DNA of 64,000 nt from Frigidibacter sp. (GCF_030695035.1 NZ_JAUYTT010000014.1:186001-250000), one strand, 5' to 3'; positions 19,847-28,897 are shown, numbered from the stretch's first letter. Made by a program: numbers and translations. The notes: generated by a model not told the origin, from the letters alone.

Positions 19847-21133
19847 TCAGCCCGCCGGGAAGGCGCGGCCGAAGTAGCGGGTCAGCGGGTCCAGCAGCAA
19901 GGCCAGCGGTGGCTGCGGGCGGGTGGCAATGAAACCCTCTACCGGCAGGCCGGGGGTCAGCGATTCGGTGCCGGGGCCGGGGGTCACCTCCACCTCGGCG
20001 CGGAAGAAGGCGGGGGTTTCGGCGCTGTCCTGCAGGGCGTCGGGCGAGATGCGGGCGATGCGGCCGGTGGGGCTGGGCGCGGTGCCGGCACCGGGGCCGG
20101 GCAGGCGCAGGCTGACGGCTTGGCCGAGCTGGACATGGCCGATCTTGCCCGCCGGGATCCGCAGTGCCACCAGCAGCGGCCGGTCTTGCGGGATCAGGTG
20201 CAGCACGGGTTCGGCCGGGCGGATCACGGCGCGGGGAGTGGTCACCTGCAGGGCATGGACGATGCCGGCAGCGGGGGCGCGCAGGTCAAGCTGACCGAGG
20301 CGCAGCAGCAGCGCCTGCCGCCGCTCGGCCAGTTCCATCTCGCTGGCGGCAAGGTCGCGCAGGCCTGCTTCGGCTTCCTCGCGCCGGCTGGCCTGAAGCC
20401 GCAGCGCCTCGATCAGGGTCTCGCTGTGGCGGGCCTCGGCCTCGGCGGCGGCGGCGGCGAGTTCGCCTGCGCGCCCCTCGAGCCTCGCGGCCTCACGCTC
20501 CAGCGCCAGAACCCGGGCCGATTGCGCAAGGCCGCGGCCCAGCAGGATGCGCTGGCCGGCCAGTTCCTCGGCGATCAGTGCTTGCTGGCGGGTCAGCGCG
20601 GCGCGTTCGGCGGCGATGCCTGCGCTGCGGGCAGAGATCTGGCGGGCGCGGCGGTCGAGCAGGGCGGCTTCGGCAGCAGCGGTTTCGGCGCGGGCGGCGA
20701 AGAGCCGGGACTGGCCGTCAATCAGGGGCGCAAGGTCAGGGCGGGAGAGGGCGGCAAGCTCAGCGGGCATGGTGAGGGTGGGGGCGCCTGCGCGCTCTGC
20801 CTCCAGCCTGCCGCGGCGGGCGAGGTGTTCGACATATTGCGCCTCGACGATGGCAAGCTCGGATCGCAGGGCGGCGCCGTCGAGGCGGATCAACACCGCG
20901 CCCACCGCTACCCTATCGCCCTCGGCCACCAGAATCTCCGCAACGACACCGCCATCGGGATGCTGCACCACCTGCGGGCGCTGCTGCACCTCAACCCGGC
21001 CGGGAGCGATGACCGCGCCCGAGAGGGGTGCCAGCACCGACCATGCACCGAAGCTGCCGGCCAGCAGCGCCAGCACCAGTACGCCAGAGAGCACCGCGCC
21101 GCGGATGGCAAGGGCAGGGTCATCGCGCCTCAT
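19847..21133 (-). CDS. HlyD-family periplasmic adaptor of a type I secretion system
   Basis: MRRDDPALAIRGAVLSGVLVLALLAGSFGAWSVLAPLSGAVIAPGRVEVQQRPQVVQHPDGGVVAEILVAEGDRVAVG... plus coiled-coil and C-terminal barrel regions. Confidence 0.93.
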   Translation of the reverse strand: MRRDDPALAIRGAVLSGVLVLALLAGSFGAWSVLAPLSGAVIAPGRVEVQQRPQVVQHPDGGVVAEILVAEGDRVAVGAVLIRLDGAALRSELAIVEAQYVEHLARRGRLEAERAGAPTLTMPAELAALSRPDLAPLIDGQSRLFAARAETAAAEAALLDRRARQISARSAGIAAERAALTRQQALIAEELAGQRILLGRGLAQSARVLALEREAARLEGRAGELAAAAAEAEARHSETLIEALRLQASRREEAEAGLRDLAASEMELAERRQALLLRLGQLDLRAPAAGIVHALQVTTPRAVIRPAEPVLHLIPQDRPLLVALRIPAGKIGHVQLGQAVSLRLPGPGAGTAPSPTGRIARISPDALQDSAETPAFFRAEVEVTPGPGTESLTPGLPVEGFIATRPQPPLALLLDPLTRYFGRAFPAG

Positions 21134-21509
21134 GCTGGGCCCCTGTTCGCGGGAGGAGCCTCGGGCCAGCGGTTGCCGTGGGAGGGGCTGGAGGGTGCGG
21201 GCGCGCGCGGGCTGACAGGCCTGCAGCAGCGGCTCTCGGCGGTGCAAGTCCGCTGAGTCGCCTGTGCGGTGGCAGGGTGAGCGCGTGGCGCCGCGGCCGT
21301 ACCGGGATCGCCCTTGGCAGCAGGTTCGGGGTGATGACGCCTTGCTGCGGCAAGAGTGGACGTCGCCGCGACTCGACCCGGCAAAGGCCGATGATGGCGC
21401 CGGAGTGCCGGGGCGGCGTGGGCCATGCGGCGAAACCGGGCGCCGGCGGCACAAGCGTCAGCCCGCCGGCCCGCGCCGGGCCGTGGGGGATGGTGGGCTG
21501 GCCGCGCCC

Positions 21510-21854
21510 AATGCTGCGAGGCCTTCGGCGAATCTGGGGGAGTGGCCTTGCCAGTGTCTGCCGCAGCGCCGCCTCGCACGGGCTGAAGGCGCGCATCAGC
21601 ACCGCCTTCAGCACCTGTTCCAGATCGTGGATCACGGCGGGGCGGGGCCCGGTGCAAGCGTCGATCCTGGCCGGTTCGGCCCACATCGCAGCGAGGATGC
21701 CGCCGCCGGGATGCGCCCCTACTTGCGGGCTCTGCTGCCCCTCGGCCCGGCCGGGGGCAATGACGGCGGCGGCCTGAGCCGGCGGGGACAAGGCGCCGAC
21801 AGTGCTCGTCTTCAACGCGCCGCTGATGGCACGGGCGCGGTCATTGCGGCTCAT
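21510..21854 (-). pseudogene. Decayed remnants of a second HlyD N-terminus (about 21655-21854) and a second ABC C-terminus (about 21510-21640)
   Basis: Minus-strand MSRNDRARAISGAL...GALSPPAQAAAVIAPGRAEGQQSPQVGAHPGGGILA aligns with intact HlyD MRRDDPALAIRGAVL...VLAPLSGAVIAPGRVEVQQRPQVVQHPDGGVVA. AVIHDLEQVLKAVLMRAFSPCEAALRQTLARP aligns with intact ABC AAIRECDLLLVLEHGIPRAFGPREAVLRQALAKP. DNA-level similarity is also visible by eye. Confidence 0.75.
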
Positions 21855-23542
21855 GCTGCAGAGCCCGCAGCGCGTTTGGAGGTCGGCTTTGCCAGCGCCT
21901 GTCGCAGGACAGCCTCTCGTGGGCCGAAGGCGCGGGGGATGCCATGTTCCAGCACCAGCAGCAGATCGCATTCGCGGATCGCGGCGGTGCGGTGGGTGCT
22001 GAGAACGGCAATGCCGCCCGCGGCGCGATGGGCGCGGAGCGCGGCGGTCAGGGCCTGCTCGCCATCGGCATCGAGCCCGGCATCGGGTTCGTCCAGCAGC
22101 AGGAGCAGCGGGTTGCCGAACATCGCGCGGGCGAGGGCGATCCGCTGGATCTGCCCGCCAGACAGCGGCGCGCCGCCATCCTTGACCTGTGTGTCATAGC
22201 CGTGGGGCATGGCCAGGATCATCTCATGCGCGCCGGCGCGGCGGGCGGCGGCGATCACCTTGTCGGGGTCCGGCGCCGGATCGAGCCGGGCGATGTTGGC
22301 GGCAAGGTCGCCTTCGAAGAGGGGGACGCGCTGCGAGAGATAGCCGACCAGTCTGGCGAGGTCGGGGCCGTATTGCTGCAGCGTGGCACCGCCAAATTGC
22401 ACCGAGCCGGCGGCGGCGGGCCAGGCGCCGGTCAGCGCGCGCAAAAGCGTGGTCTTGCCCGCGCCGGCAGGCCCGATCACCCCGAGCGCCTGCCCCGGTT
22501 CGAGCCGGAACGAGACGCCGCGCAGCACCGGGCCGGGCTCACCTGGGGGCACCACGGCAAGCTGCCGCACGTCGAGCGTGGCGGGGGGGCGGGGCAGCAC
22601 CATCGGCGGCGCAGCGAGAGCGGCCGGATGCGGGGCGGCACAGAGCCGGGCCCAGCCTTCGGCCGCCTGTTGCAGGGCGGGCCAGCCGGCGACGATCTGC
22701 TCGATCGGGGCCAGCGCCCGCGCCGTCAGCACCGAGCTTGCGAACAAGGCGCCGGCGCCGATTTCTCCGCGCAGCACTTGCCAGGCGGCGGCGGCCAGCA
22801 GCACCGATTGCATCGCCTGCCGGGCGCCCCGCGCCAGCGCGGCGTGAAACCCTGCACGGTCCGACAGGTGCAGCGCGCTGCGCAGCGCCGTGTCGCGCGC
22901 GCCTTGCCAGCGGGCCAGCGCCGCGGGCCGCAGGCCGAGCGCGGCGAGCGTTTCGGGCTCGGCGGCAAGACGGGCGGCCATCTGCGCTTCGGCCGCGGCA
23001 TCGGCCTGGGCGGTGGCGAGGGGGGTGCGAATCGCGGCGCGGTTGCTGACGGCAATGGCGACGAGCAGCGCGCCGCCGGCCATCGCGAGGCCCCCCAGTA
23101 GCGGATGAAAGGCAAAGAGCGGGATGAGGAAGATCGGCACCCAGGGCAGGTCCATCAGCGCCCCGGCGGCGGGGAGCGACAGCGCCCGTTGCAATGCCTC
23201 AAGATCGGCGGCGGCGCCGGGTGCGGCGCCCAGAACCCCCGGCTCCAGCCTGGCGCGCAGCCTGGCGCCGATGCGGGCCATGATCCGGCCGCGCGCTGCC
23301 TCCAGCGCCACCATCCCGGTGAAGCAGGCCGCAGCGATCAGGCCGAGCGCGGCCAGCGTTTCCGCCGATTGCGCCCCCAGAACCCGGTCATAGACCTGCA
23401 TCACGAAGATTGGCCCGGTCAGAAGCAGCAGGTTGCCGGCAGCCGAGAACAGCATGGCGACTGTCAGGGCGCCGCGGCTTTCGGCCAATGCCGCACCCGG
23501 CCCTTTCGGTGCTGCCTCCTCTGCCATGCTGCCCCGCTCCAT
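21851..23542 (-). CDS. Type I secretion system permease/ATPase (ABC transporter)
   Basis: ...LLLTGPIFVMQVYDRVLGAQSAETLAALGLIAA...LGVIGPAGAGKTTLLRALTG (Walker A)...APLSGGQIQRIALARAMFGNPLLLLLDEPDAGLD (signature and Walker B). Confidence 0.95.
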   Translation of the reverse strand: MERGSMAEEAAPKGPGAALAESRGALTVAMLFSAAGNLLLLTGPIFVMQVYDRVLGAQSAETLAALGLIAAACFTGMVALEAARGRIMARIGARLRARLEPGVLGAAPGAAADLEALQRALSLPAAGALMDLPWVPIFLIPLFAFHPLLGGLAMAGGALLVAIAVSNRAAIRTPLATAQADAAAEAQMAARLAAEPETLAALGLRPAALARWQGARDTALRSALHLSDRAGFHAALARGARQAMQSVLLAAAAWQVLRGEIGAGALFASSVLTARALAPIEQIVAGWPALQQAAEGWARLCAAPHPAALAAPPMVLPRPPATLDVRQLAVVPPGEPGPVLRGVSFRLEPGQALGVIGPAGAGKTTLLRALTGAWPAAAGSVQFGGATLQQYGPDLARLVGYLSQRVPLFEGDLAANIARLDPAPDPDKVIAAARRAGAHEMILAMPHGYDTQVKDGGAPLSGGQIQRIALARAMFGNPLLLLLDEPDAGLDADGEQALTAALRAHRAAGGIAVLSTHRTAAIRECDLLLVLEHGIPRAFGPREAVLRQALAKPTSKRAAGSAA

Positions 23543-23691
23543 CCGAACGCCTTGCCGCCCCGCCCAGTGCCTGCCCGATCCGGCGGCGATCCGCCGAAAG
23601 GTCGCCGGGTTTGTCACCCGATTGCCACAAGCGCCGCTGCAATGCGGCGGCTGGGGCTGGGCTTCGCCGTATCTGCCACTATCTTGCGAAC

Positions 23692-24546
23692 ATGCCCTCC
23701 AATGCATTGAGATTTCCTTTGACCAGTTTGCCCCCCTTCGCCGATGCCGCCCTGACCCGCGGCACTGCCCCCGCTGGACACCCCGCTGCGCGGCGCGGGC
23801 GCAAGCCGGCCGTGCTGGCCGTCGTTCTGGCCTCGGCGCTGGCGCTGTCCGCCTGCGGAGGCGCCGAGGTTGCCAGCCGCGATGCCGGGTTCAACGACCC
23901 GGCCGAGGCGCATAACCGCCGGGTGCATGGGTTCAACAAGGGCGTGGACCGGGTGGTGCTGCGTCCCGCCTCGCAGGTCTACGGCACAGTGGTGCCGGGG
24001 CCGGTGCGTGGCGGAATCAGCAACTTCTCGGACAATCTGGGCCTGCCGGCGGCGGTTGCCAACAACCTGCTGCAGGGCCGGATCGAGCCTGCGGGCAAGA
24101 ACGCTTTCCGGTTCCTCGTCAACTCCACCTTCGGGCTGGCCGGCTTCCTCGATCCGGCCACCGAGATGGGACTGGCTGAGGACGACACCGATTTCGGCGA
24201 GACGCTGCATGTCTGGGGGGTCGGCGAGGGGCCCTATATGGAAACGCCGCTGCGCGGGCCCTCGACGGTGCGCGACACGATCGGGGCGGTGGTGGACTTC
24301 GTTTTCGACCCGGTCGGTGCGGCGATCAACAGCCCCGAATCCGACTATGTTCTGGGCGCGAAGGGTCTTTCACTTGTCGGTGATCGCTACCGCTATTCGG
24401 ACACCATCGACTCCCTTCTGTACGAAAGTGCGGATAGCTATGCGCAGGCCCGGCTGCTGTATCTTCAGAACCGCCGGTTCGAGCTTGGCACCGAGGCAGA
24501 GAGCAACAGCTATGATCCCTATGATGACATCAATGCCCAGGAATGA
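23692..24546 (+). CDS. mlaA: MlaA/VacJ family outer-membrane lipoprotein
   Basis: Lipobox ...LALSACGG... then DPAEAHNRRVHGFNKGVDRVVLRPASQVYGTVVPGPVRGGISNFSDNLGLPAAVANNLLQGR...: VacJ/MlaA signature. Confidence 0.93.
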   Translation: MPSNALRFPLTSLPPFADAALTRGTAPAGHPAARRGRKPAVLAVVLASALALSACGGAEVASRDAGFNDPAEAHNRRVHGFNKGVDRVVLRPASQVYGTVVPGPVRGGISNFSDNLGLPAAVANNLLQGRIEPAGKNAFRFLVNSTFGLAGFLDPATEMGLAEDDTDFGETLHVWGVGEGPYMETPLRGPSTVRDTIGAVVDFVFDPVGAAINSPESDYVLGAKGLSLVGDRYRYSDTIDSLLYESADSYAQARLLYLQNRRFELGTEAESNSYDPYDDINAQE

Positions 24547-25156
24547 TGCCCCCCGCAGCCTGACCCGGCGCTCGGTGATGGTGCTGCTGGCTGGCGGCGT
24601 GGCCTTTGCGGCGCTGGCGCCGCGTGGGGCGCTGGCGCTGAACACCGCCGAAGCGCGGGCGATGATCGACCGCGCGGTGGGCGAGATCAATGGCGTGATC
24701 AACTCGGGCCAGAGCGAGACGGCGATGTTCGCCTCGTTCGAGCAGATCTTCGCGCGCTATGCCGATGTGGCGATCATCGCGCAAAGCGCCCTGGGGGTTG
24801 CGGCGCGGCAGGCGAGCCCGGCGCAGATGGCGGCCTTTACCAAGGCGTTCCAGACCTACATCTCGCGCAAGTACGGGCGGCGGTTCCGCGAGTTCATCGG
24901 CGGCAAGATCGAGGTCACCGGCGCGCAGCAGGTGAAAAGCTTCTACGAGGTCATCTCGACCGCCTATCTGCGCGGCGAGGCGCCGTTCGAGGTGCGCTTC
25001 CAGGTGTCGGACCGCTCGGGGCGCGACCTGTTCTTCAACATCATCATCGAGGGCGTCAACATGCTGGCCTCGGAGCGCACCGAAATCGGCGCGCTGCTGG
25101 ATGCGCGGCGCGGCAATCTCGACCAGCTGATCGCCGACCTGCCCGCGATGGGGTGA
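24533..25156 (+). CDS. mlaC: MlaC/Ttg2-like phospholipid-binding protein (ABC transporter auxiliary component)
   Basis: RR-type signal MPRNDAPRSLTRRSVMVLLAGGVAFAALAP... then ...FEQIFARYADVAIIAQSALGVAARQASPAQMAAFTKAFQTYISRKYGRRFREFIGG.... Overlaps the end of mlaA. In-frame ATGs at 24521 and 24524 are alternative starts. Confidence 0.88.
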   Translation: MPRNDAPRSLTRRSVMVLLAGGVAFAALAPRGALALNTAEARAMIDRAVGEINGVINSGQSETAMFASFEQIFARYADVAIIAQSALGVAARQASPAQMAAFTKAFQTYISRKYGRRFREFIGGKIEVTGAQQVKSFYEVISTAYLRGEAPFEVRFQVSDRSGRDLFFNIIIEGVNMLASERTEIGALLDARRGNLDQLIADLPAMG

Positions 25157-25206
25157 CGGCACTGGCTTGACGGATCTGCGGGGCGGGGGGTGACCTCCGC
25201 CCTTTG

Positions 25207-25419
25207 CTATTCGGGGGCTTGGGCTTCCAGCGACAGGTCTTCGACAATCTCACCGCGGACGCCTTTCAGGGGCGCATCCTCGGTATGCTCAAGCAGGTAG
25301 GCATAGGCCGCGTCATGGCTGTCGAAGGCCATCGGGGTGCCGGAGGTCGAGAAGTCCTCGCCCGAGGCCAGGAGCTTCATATGGGGCGCGGCGCCCATCA
25401 CGATCACGAATTTGGCCAT
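25207..25419 (-). CDS. Small hypothetical protein (70 aa)
   Basis: MAKFVIVMGAAPHMKLLASGEDFSTSGTPMAFDSHDAAYAYLLEHTEDAPLKGVRGEIVEDLSLEAQAPE; codon usage consistent with coding. Confidence 0.6.
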   Translation of the reverse strand: MAKFVIVMGAAPHMKLLASGEDFSTSGTPMAFDSHDAAYAYLLEHTEDAPLKGVRGEIVEDLSLEAQAPE

Positions 25420-25707
25420 TGGTCGCTCCTTGCCTGCCCAGGGTTTGAGAACACCACGCCGGCGCCGACGCGGTGCAGTGTTCGCGCAGGCGGTGACGCC
25501 CTGCACGAAGGGCCGATCGTGCATCAGGCAGGGGATAAGGCCGAGGAAGACCCGGCCGGTCATGGCCCCGGAAGGTGTCGGCAAGAAACGCGCGGGGTGG
25601 GGCATGGTTCCCGTGCAGATCTACGAGGCGATGTGTCACAACTGGATGCCGATCCTCGTGCATGAAGGACCGGGCGTGGACAAGCCTTCCGGGGCCAGAA
25701 GCCCCCC

Positions 25708-26154
25708 TCAATGTCCGCCTAGACGCTCGTCCTGCAGCAGGACCGCATCGAAAATTGCGAACACACGCTGCGCCAGCGGGGTTCCGATGATGCAATCGCG
25801 GCTGAGCACCGTGCCTACGAGCTCACTTTTTGCAACGGGGCGGTCGGCCGCATCGATGACCGAAATGGCCGGTCCCGAATCACCCTCGAAGTAGACCATG
25901 GACACCGCGTATCGGTCCATCTTGCTGGCGCCCTCGCCCTCGCCCTCGCCCCAAGCGCCATAGATCAGGTCGAAGTTGGCGGGGTGGGTCGAAAGCGGTG
26001 CTCCAACCGTCCACTGGAGGAAGTAGCTTGCAATGGCGCCTTCGCCTTCGTGGACGAACCCCCAGATGGTGCGGCTCTGATTGCCGCAACAATCGCAATA
26101 CACGGCGCTTTCACCGGTCGGTTCGACTTTGAGGGACGGAGGAGATGTGGGCAT
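25708..26154 (-). CDS. Conserved-looking hypothetical protein (148 aa) with an N-terminal CDCC motif
   Basis: MPTSPPSLKVEPTGESAVYCDCCGNQSRTIWGFVHEGEGAIASYFLQWTVG...DRYAVSMVYFEGDSGPAISVIDAADRPVAKSELVGTVLSRDCIIGTPLAQRVFAIFDAVLLQDERLGGH; internally protein-like. Confidence 0.75.
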   Translation of the reverse strand: MPTSPPSLKVEPTGESAVYCDCCGNQSRTIWGFVHEGEGAIASYFLQWTVGAPLSTHPANFDLIYGAWGEGEGEGASKMDRYAVSMVYFEGDSGPAISVIDAADRPVAKSELVGTVLSRDCIIGTPLAQRVFAIFDAVLLQDERLGGH

Positions 26155-26296
26155 CTTTTGTCCCCATTAGCCGACCATGCAGTCCAGAATACTATGGGCG
26201 CGCCCGCTTGCCTCGCCAAGGGCCCCGGCTAAGGATCCTAGTCGCTGGCGGTGCCGGGCGTATAGCCCCTCCGCACCCTGACACTCTGCCCGCCCC

Positions 26297-28558
26297 TCAG
26301 TTCCGCCCCAGAAGCCCCCCTAGAACCTCCATCAGGATCTGCTCTGCCACATCCGGCTCTCGCTGGCGCTGTGGCTGGGGTTGCTGCTGCGGCATCGGCG
26401 CGGTCTGGGCCTGCCATTCGGCGCCCGGGACAGGCTGCTGGTCGGGGGCGGGGGTTTGGGGGGCCTGGCCGTAGGCCTGCGTCGGCCGGTCCATCGGCAG
26501 TTCATGGATCGGCAGGCCCTCATGCACGCGCACCATCACCTCGCGCCAGATCTCGGCCGGCAGGCCGCCGCCGGTCACGCCCGACAGGGGGGTGTTGTCG
26601 TCATAGCCCATCCAGACGCCGGTCACGTAATCGGCGGTGAAGCCGATGAACCACGCGTCGCGCGCGGCCGAGGTGGTGCCGGTCTTGCCTGCTGCCGGGC
26701 GGTCGCCCAGATTGGCGCGCCCGCCGGTGCCGCGCTCGATCACCTGGCTCATCATGTAGACCAGCTGCCGGGCAGCGGTTTCCGAGATCACCCGCTGGCC
26801 AAAGCCGCCATCCTGGCCCATCAGCGGCACCTCGTCGTCCTTCAGGCGCAGATCCAGGATGCCGTAGGGCTTCACCGCGGTGCCGCCGTTCAGGAAGCCG
26901 GCATAGGCACCGGTCATCTCGATCAGCGTCGATTCCGAGGCGCCGAGCGCCAGCGCCGGCCCGTCGGCAAGGTCATGGGCAAAGCCAAGGTCGGTGGCGA
27001 TCTTGCGCACGAGGTCGCGGCCCACGGCTTCCTGCACGCGCACGGTCGAGGTGTTGACCGACTGCGCCAGTGCGGTCAGCAGGTCGATCTGGCCGCGATA
27101 CTTGCCCTTTTCGTAGTTCTGCGGTGACCAGGGGCCAGAGCCCGGGATGTTGATGGTCAGCGGTTCGTCCATCACGGTCGAGCTTGGCGGGTAGCCCATT
27201 TCCAGCGCGGCGGCATAAACGAAGGGCTTGAAGGTTGATCCGGTCTGCCGCTTGGCCTGCGTCGCGCGGTTGAAGCTGCCGGCAGCGGCGGTGTTGCGCC
27301 CGCCGACCATTGCCCGGACCGCGCCATCGGCCGACATCACCACGATGGCCGCCTGCGCGTTGGAGCCCTCCTTGAGCTTGGTCTCGAAAACGTAGGCCAG
27401 CGCGCCTTCGGCTGCGGATTGCAGGCGCTTGTCGAGCGTGGTGCGGATGATCACGTCCTCGGTCGTGTCGCGGGTCAGGAAATCGGGGCCCGATTCCATG
27501 ATCCAGTCGGCGAAGTAGCCGCCGGCCTGTTGCGCCGCCGCCTCGGACAGGCGGGCGGGGTTGGCGCGGGCATCATCGGCCTCGGCCTTGGTGAGGTAGC
27601 CCTGATCCTCCATCAGCCCGATGATCAGGTTGGCGCGCTCCTGCGAGCGTTGCAGGTTGGCGGTGGGGGCATAGCGCGAGGGCGCCTTCAGAAGGCCCGC
27701 CAGCATCGCCGCCTCGGCCGGGGTGACATTCGCCGCCGACTTGCCGAAATAACGCTGCGCCGCCGCCTCGAAGCCACGGGCACCGGCGCCCAGATAGGCG
27801 CGGTTGAGGTAGATGGTCAGAACGTCGGCCTTGCCGTACTTCGCCTCCATCGCCATCGAGAACGGCACTTCCTTGAGCTTGCGCCAGACCGTGGAGTCGC
27901 GGCAGTCGGCCTCATAGGCGGCTTCCGACTCCCATTGGCTGGCGTCGTACGGCACGCCGAGGCACAGGAGCTTGGCAACCTGCTGGGTGATGGTGGACCC
28001 GCCATTGCCCTCCAGTGCGCCGCGGCCTTCGGACAGGTTGATGCGGACGGCGCTGGCGATGCCGCGGGGGCTGATGCCGAAATGCCGGTAGAAGCGCCTG
28101 TCCTCGGTTGCTATCACCGCGTTGCGCAGGTGCTTCGAGACCGTGTCAGACGTGACTTGCCCGCCGAACGTCTCGCCGCGCCAGGCGAAGACCTGCTCGG
28201 TATTGTCGAGCATGGTGACAGAGCCGCGGGCGCGGGCATCGAGAAGCGTTTCGACGGGGGGGAGTTGGGTGTAGAGATACCAGGTGACGATGCCGAGCCC
28301 GGCCGCCACCAGGGCGGTGACGCGCCAGCCGATTCCCCAGATCACCCGCCAGACCGTTCGGAACAACCCGCCGACCAGCCGCACAACGGGATTCGAGGAC
28401 CGCCGCCGCGCTGACGCCCGGGTCCGTGCCTTTTGCGCCGCCGGTTTGGCAGGCGCCTTGGCTGCAGGCTTCGCAGTCGGCTTCGCGGCCGTGCCCCGCA
28501 CCGCGCCATAACGCCGGTCTGCCACCAATGGTGGCTTCTTCCCGCCCGATCCCGTCAT
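26297..28558 (-). CDS. Penicillin-binding protein 1A family (class A PBP: transglycosylase/transpeptidase)
   Basis: ...VIATEDRRFYRHFGISPRGIASAVRINLSEGRGALEGNGGSTITQQ... (GT51), ...TGSTFKPFVYAAALEMGY... (SxxK), ...AAGKTGTTSAARDAWFIGFT... (KTG). Confidence 0.96.
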   Translation of the reverse strand: MTGSGGKKPPLVADRRYGAVRGTAAKPTAKPAAKAPAKPAAQKARTRASARRRSSNPVVRLVGGLFRTVWRVIWGIGWRVTALVAAGLGIVTWYLYTQLPPVETLLDARARGSVTMLDNTEQVFAWRGETFGGQVTSDTVSKHLRNAVIATEDRRFYRHFGISPRGIASAVRINLSEGRGALEGNGGSTITQQVAKLLCLGVPYDASQWESEAAYEADCRDSTVWRKLKEVPFSMAMEAKYGKADVLTIYLNRAYLGAGARGFEAAAQRYFGKSAANVTPAEAAMLAGLLKAPSRYAPTANLQRSQERANLIIGLMEDQGYLTKAEADDARANPARLSEAAAQQAGGYFADWIMESGPDFLTRDTTEDVIIRTTLDKRLQSAAEGALAYVFETKLKEGSNAQAAIVVMSADGAVRAMVGGRNTAAAGSFNRATQAKRQTGSTFKPFVYAAALEMGYPPSSTVMDEPLTINIPGSGPWSPQNYEKGKYRGQIDLLTALAQSVNTSTVRVQEAVGRDLVRKIATDLGFAHDLADGPALALGASESTLIEMTGAYAGFLNGGTAVKPYGILDLRLKDDEVPLMGQDGGFGQRVISETAARQLVYMMSQVIERGTGGRANLGDRPAAGKTGTTSAARDAWFIGFTADYVTGVWMGYDDNTPLSGVTGGGLPAEIWREVMVRVHEGLPIHELPMDRPTQAYGQAPQTPAPDQQPVPGAEWQAQTAPMPQQQPQPQRQREPDVAEQILMEVLGGLLGRN

Positions 28559-28720
28559 CTTGCGCCCACCTGCCCGATACTTCTGCCACGCGCGGGCGAT
28601 TGCCCGGCCTTCACTTTATACGAGTCCGGGCTGGGCCCGACTGTCGTTTCTTTGCCTCGGACAATACAGGCAGCGCGCCCGGTTGTGGAGCGGTTTGGCT
28701 TCACGATTCGGTTTGCGTTC

Positions 28721-28769
28721 TGCACAAAGTTTCACCGCTTCGCATAAATTGTGCAAATTTTGTGCAAAT
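28721..28769 (+). promoter_or_regulatory. Candidate regulatory sites upstream of glnK (TGCACAAA ... TTGTGCAAAT x2)
   Basis: TGCACAAA at 28721-28728; direct repeats TTGTGCAAAT at 28749-28758 and 28760-28769 (11-bp period). Possible NtrC-type sites by location; not demonstrated. Confidence 0.45.
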
Positions 28770-28897
28770 ACGCTTGTGTCGCACCCCGCGCAGGCAGTGC
28801 GATTCCTTGTAACGGCGGCGTGAAAGCGGCCTTCTGCGGCCGTGGGTTGGCCTTGGCGCCTCCCGACGAGGCGCTGCCAAAGGAAGGGATAACGAAC

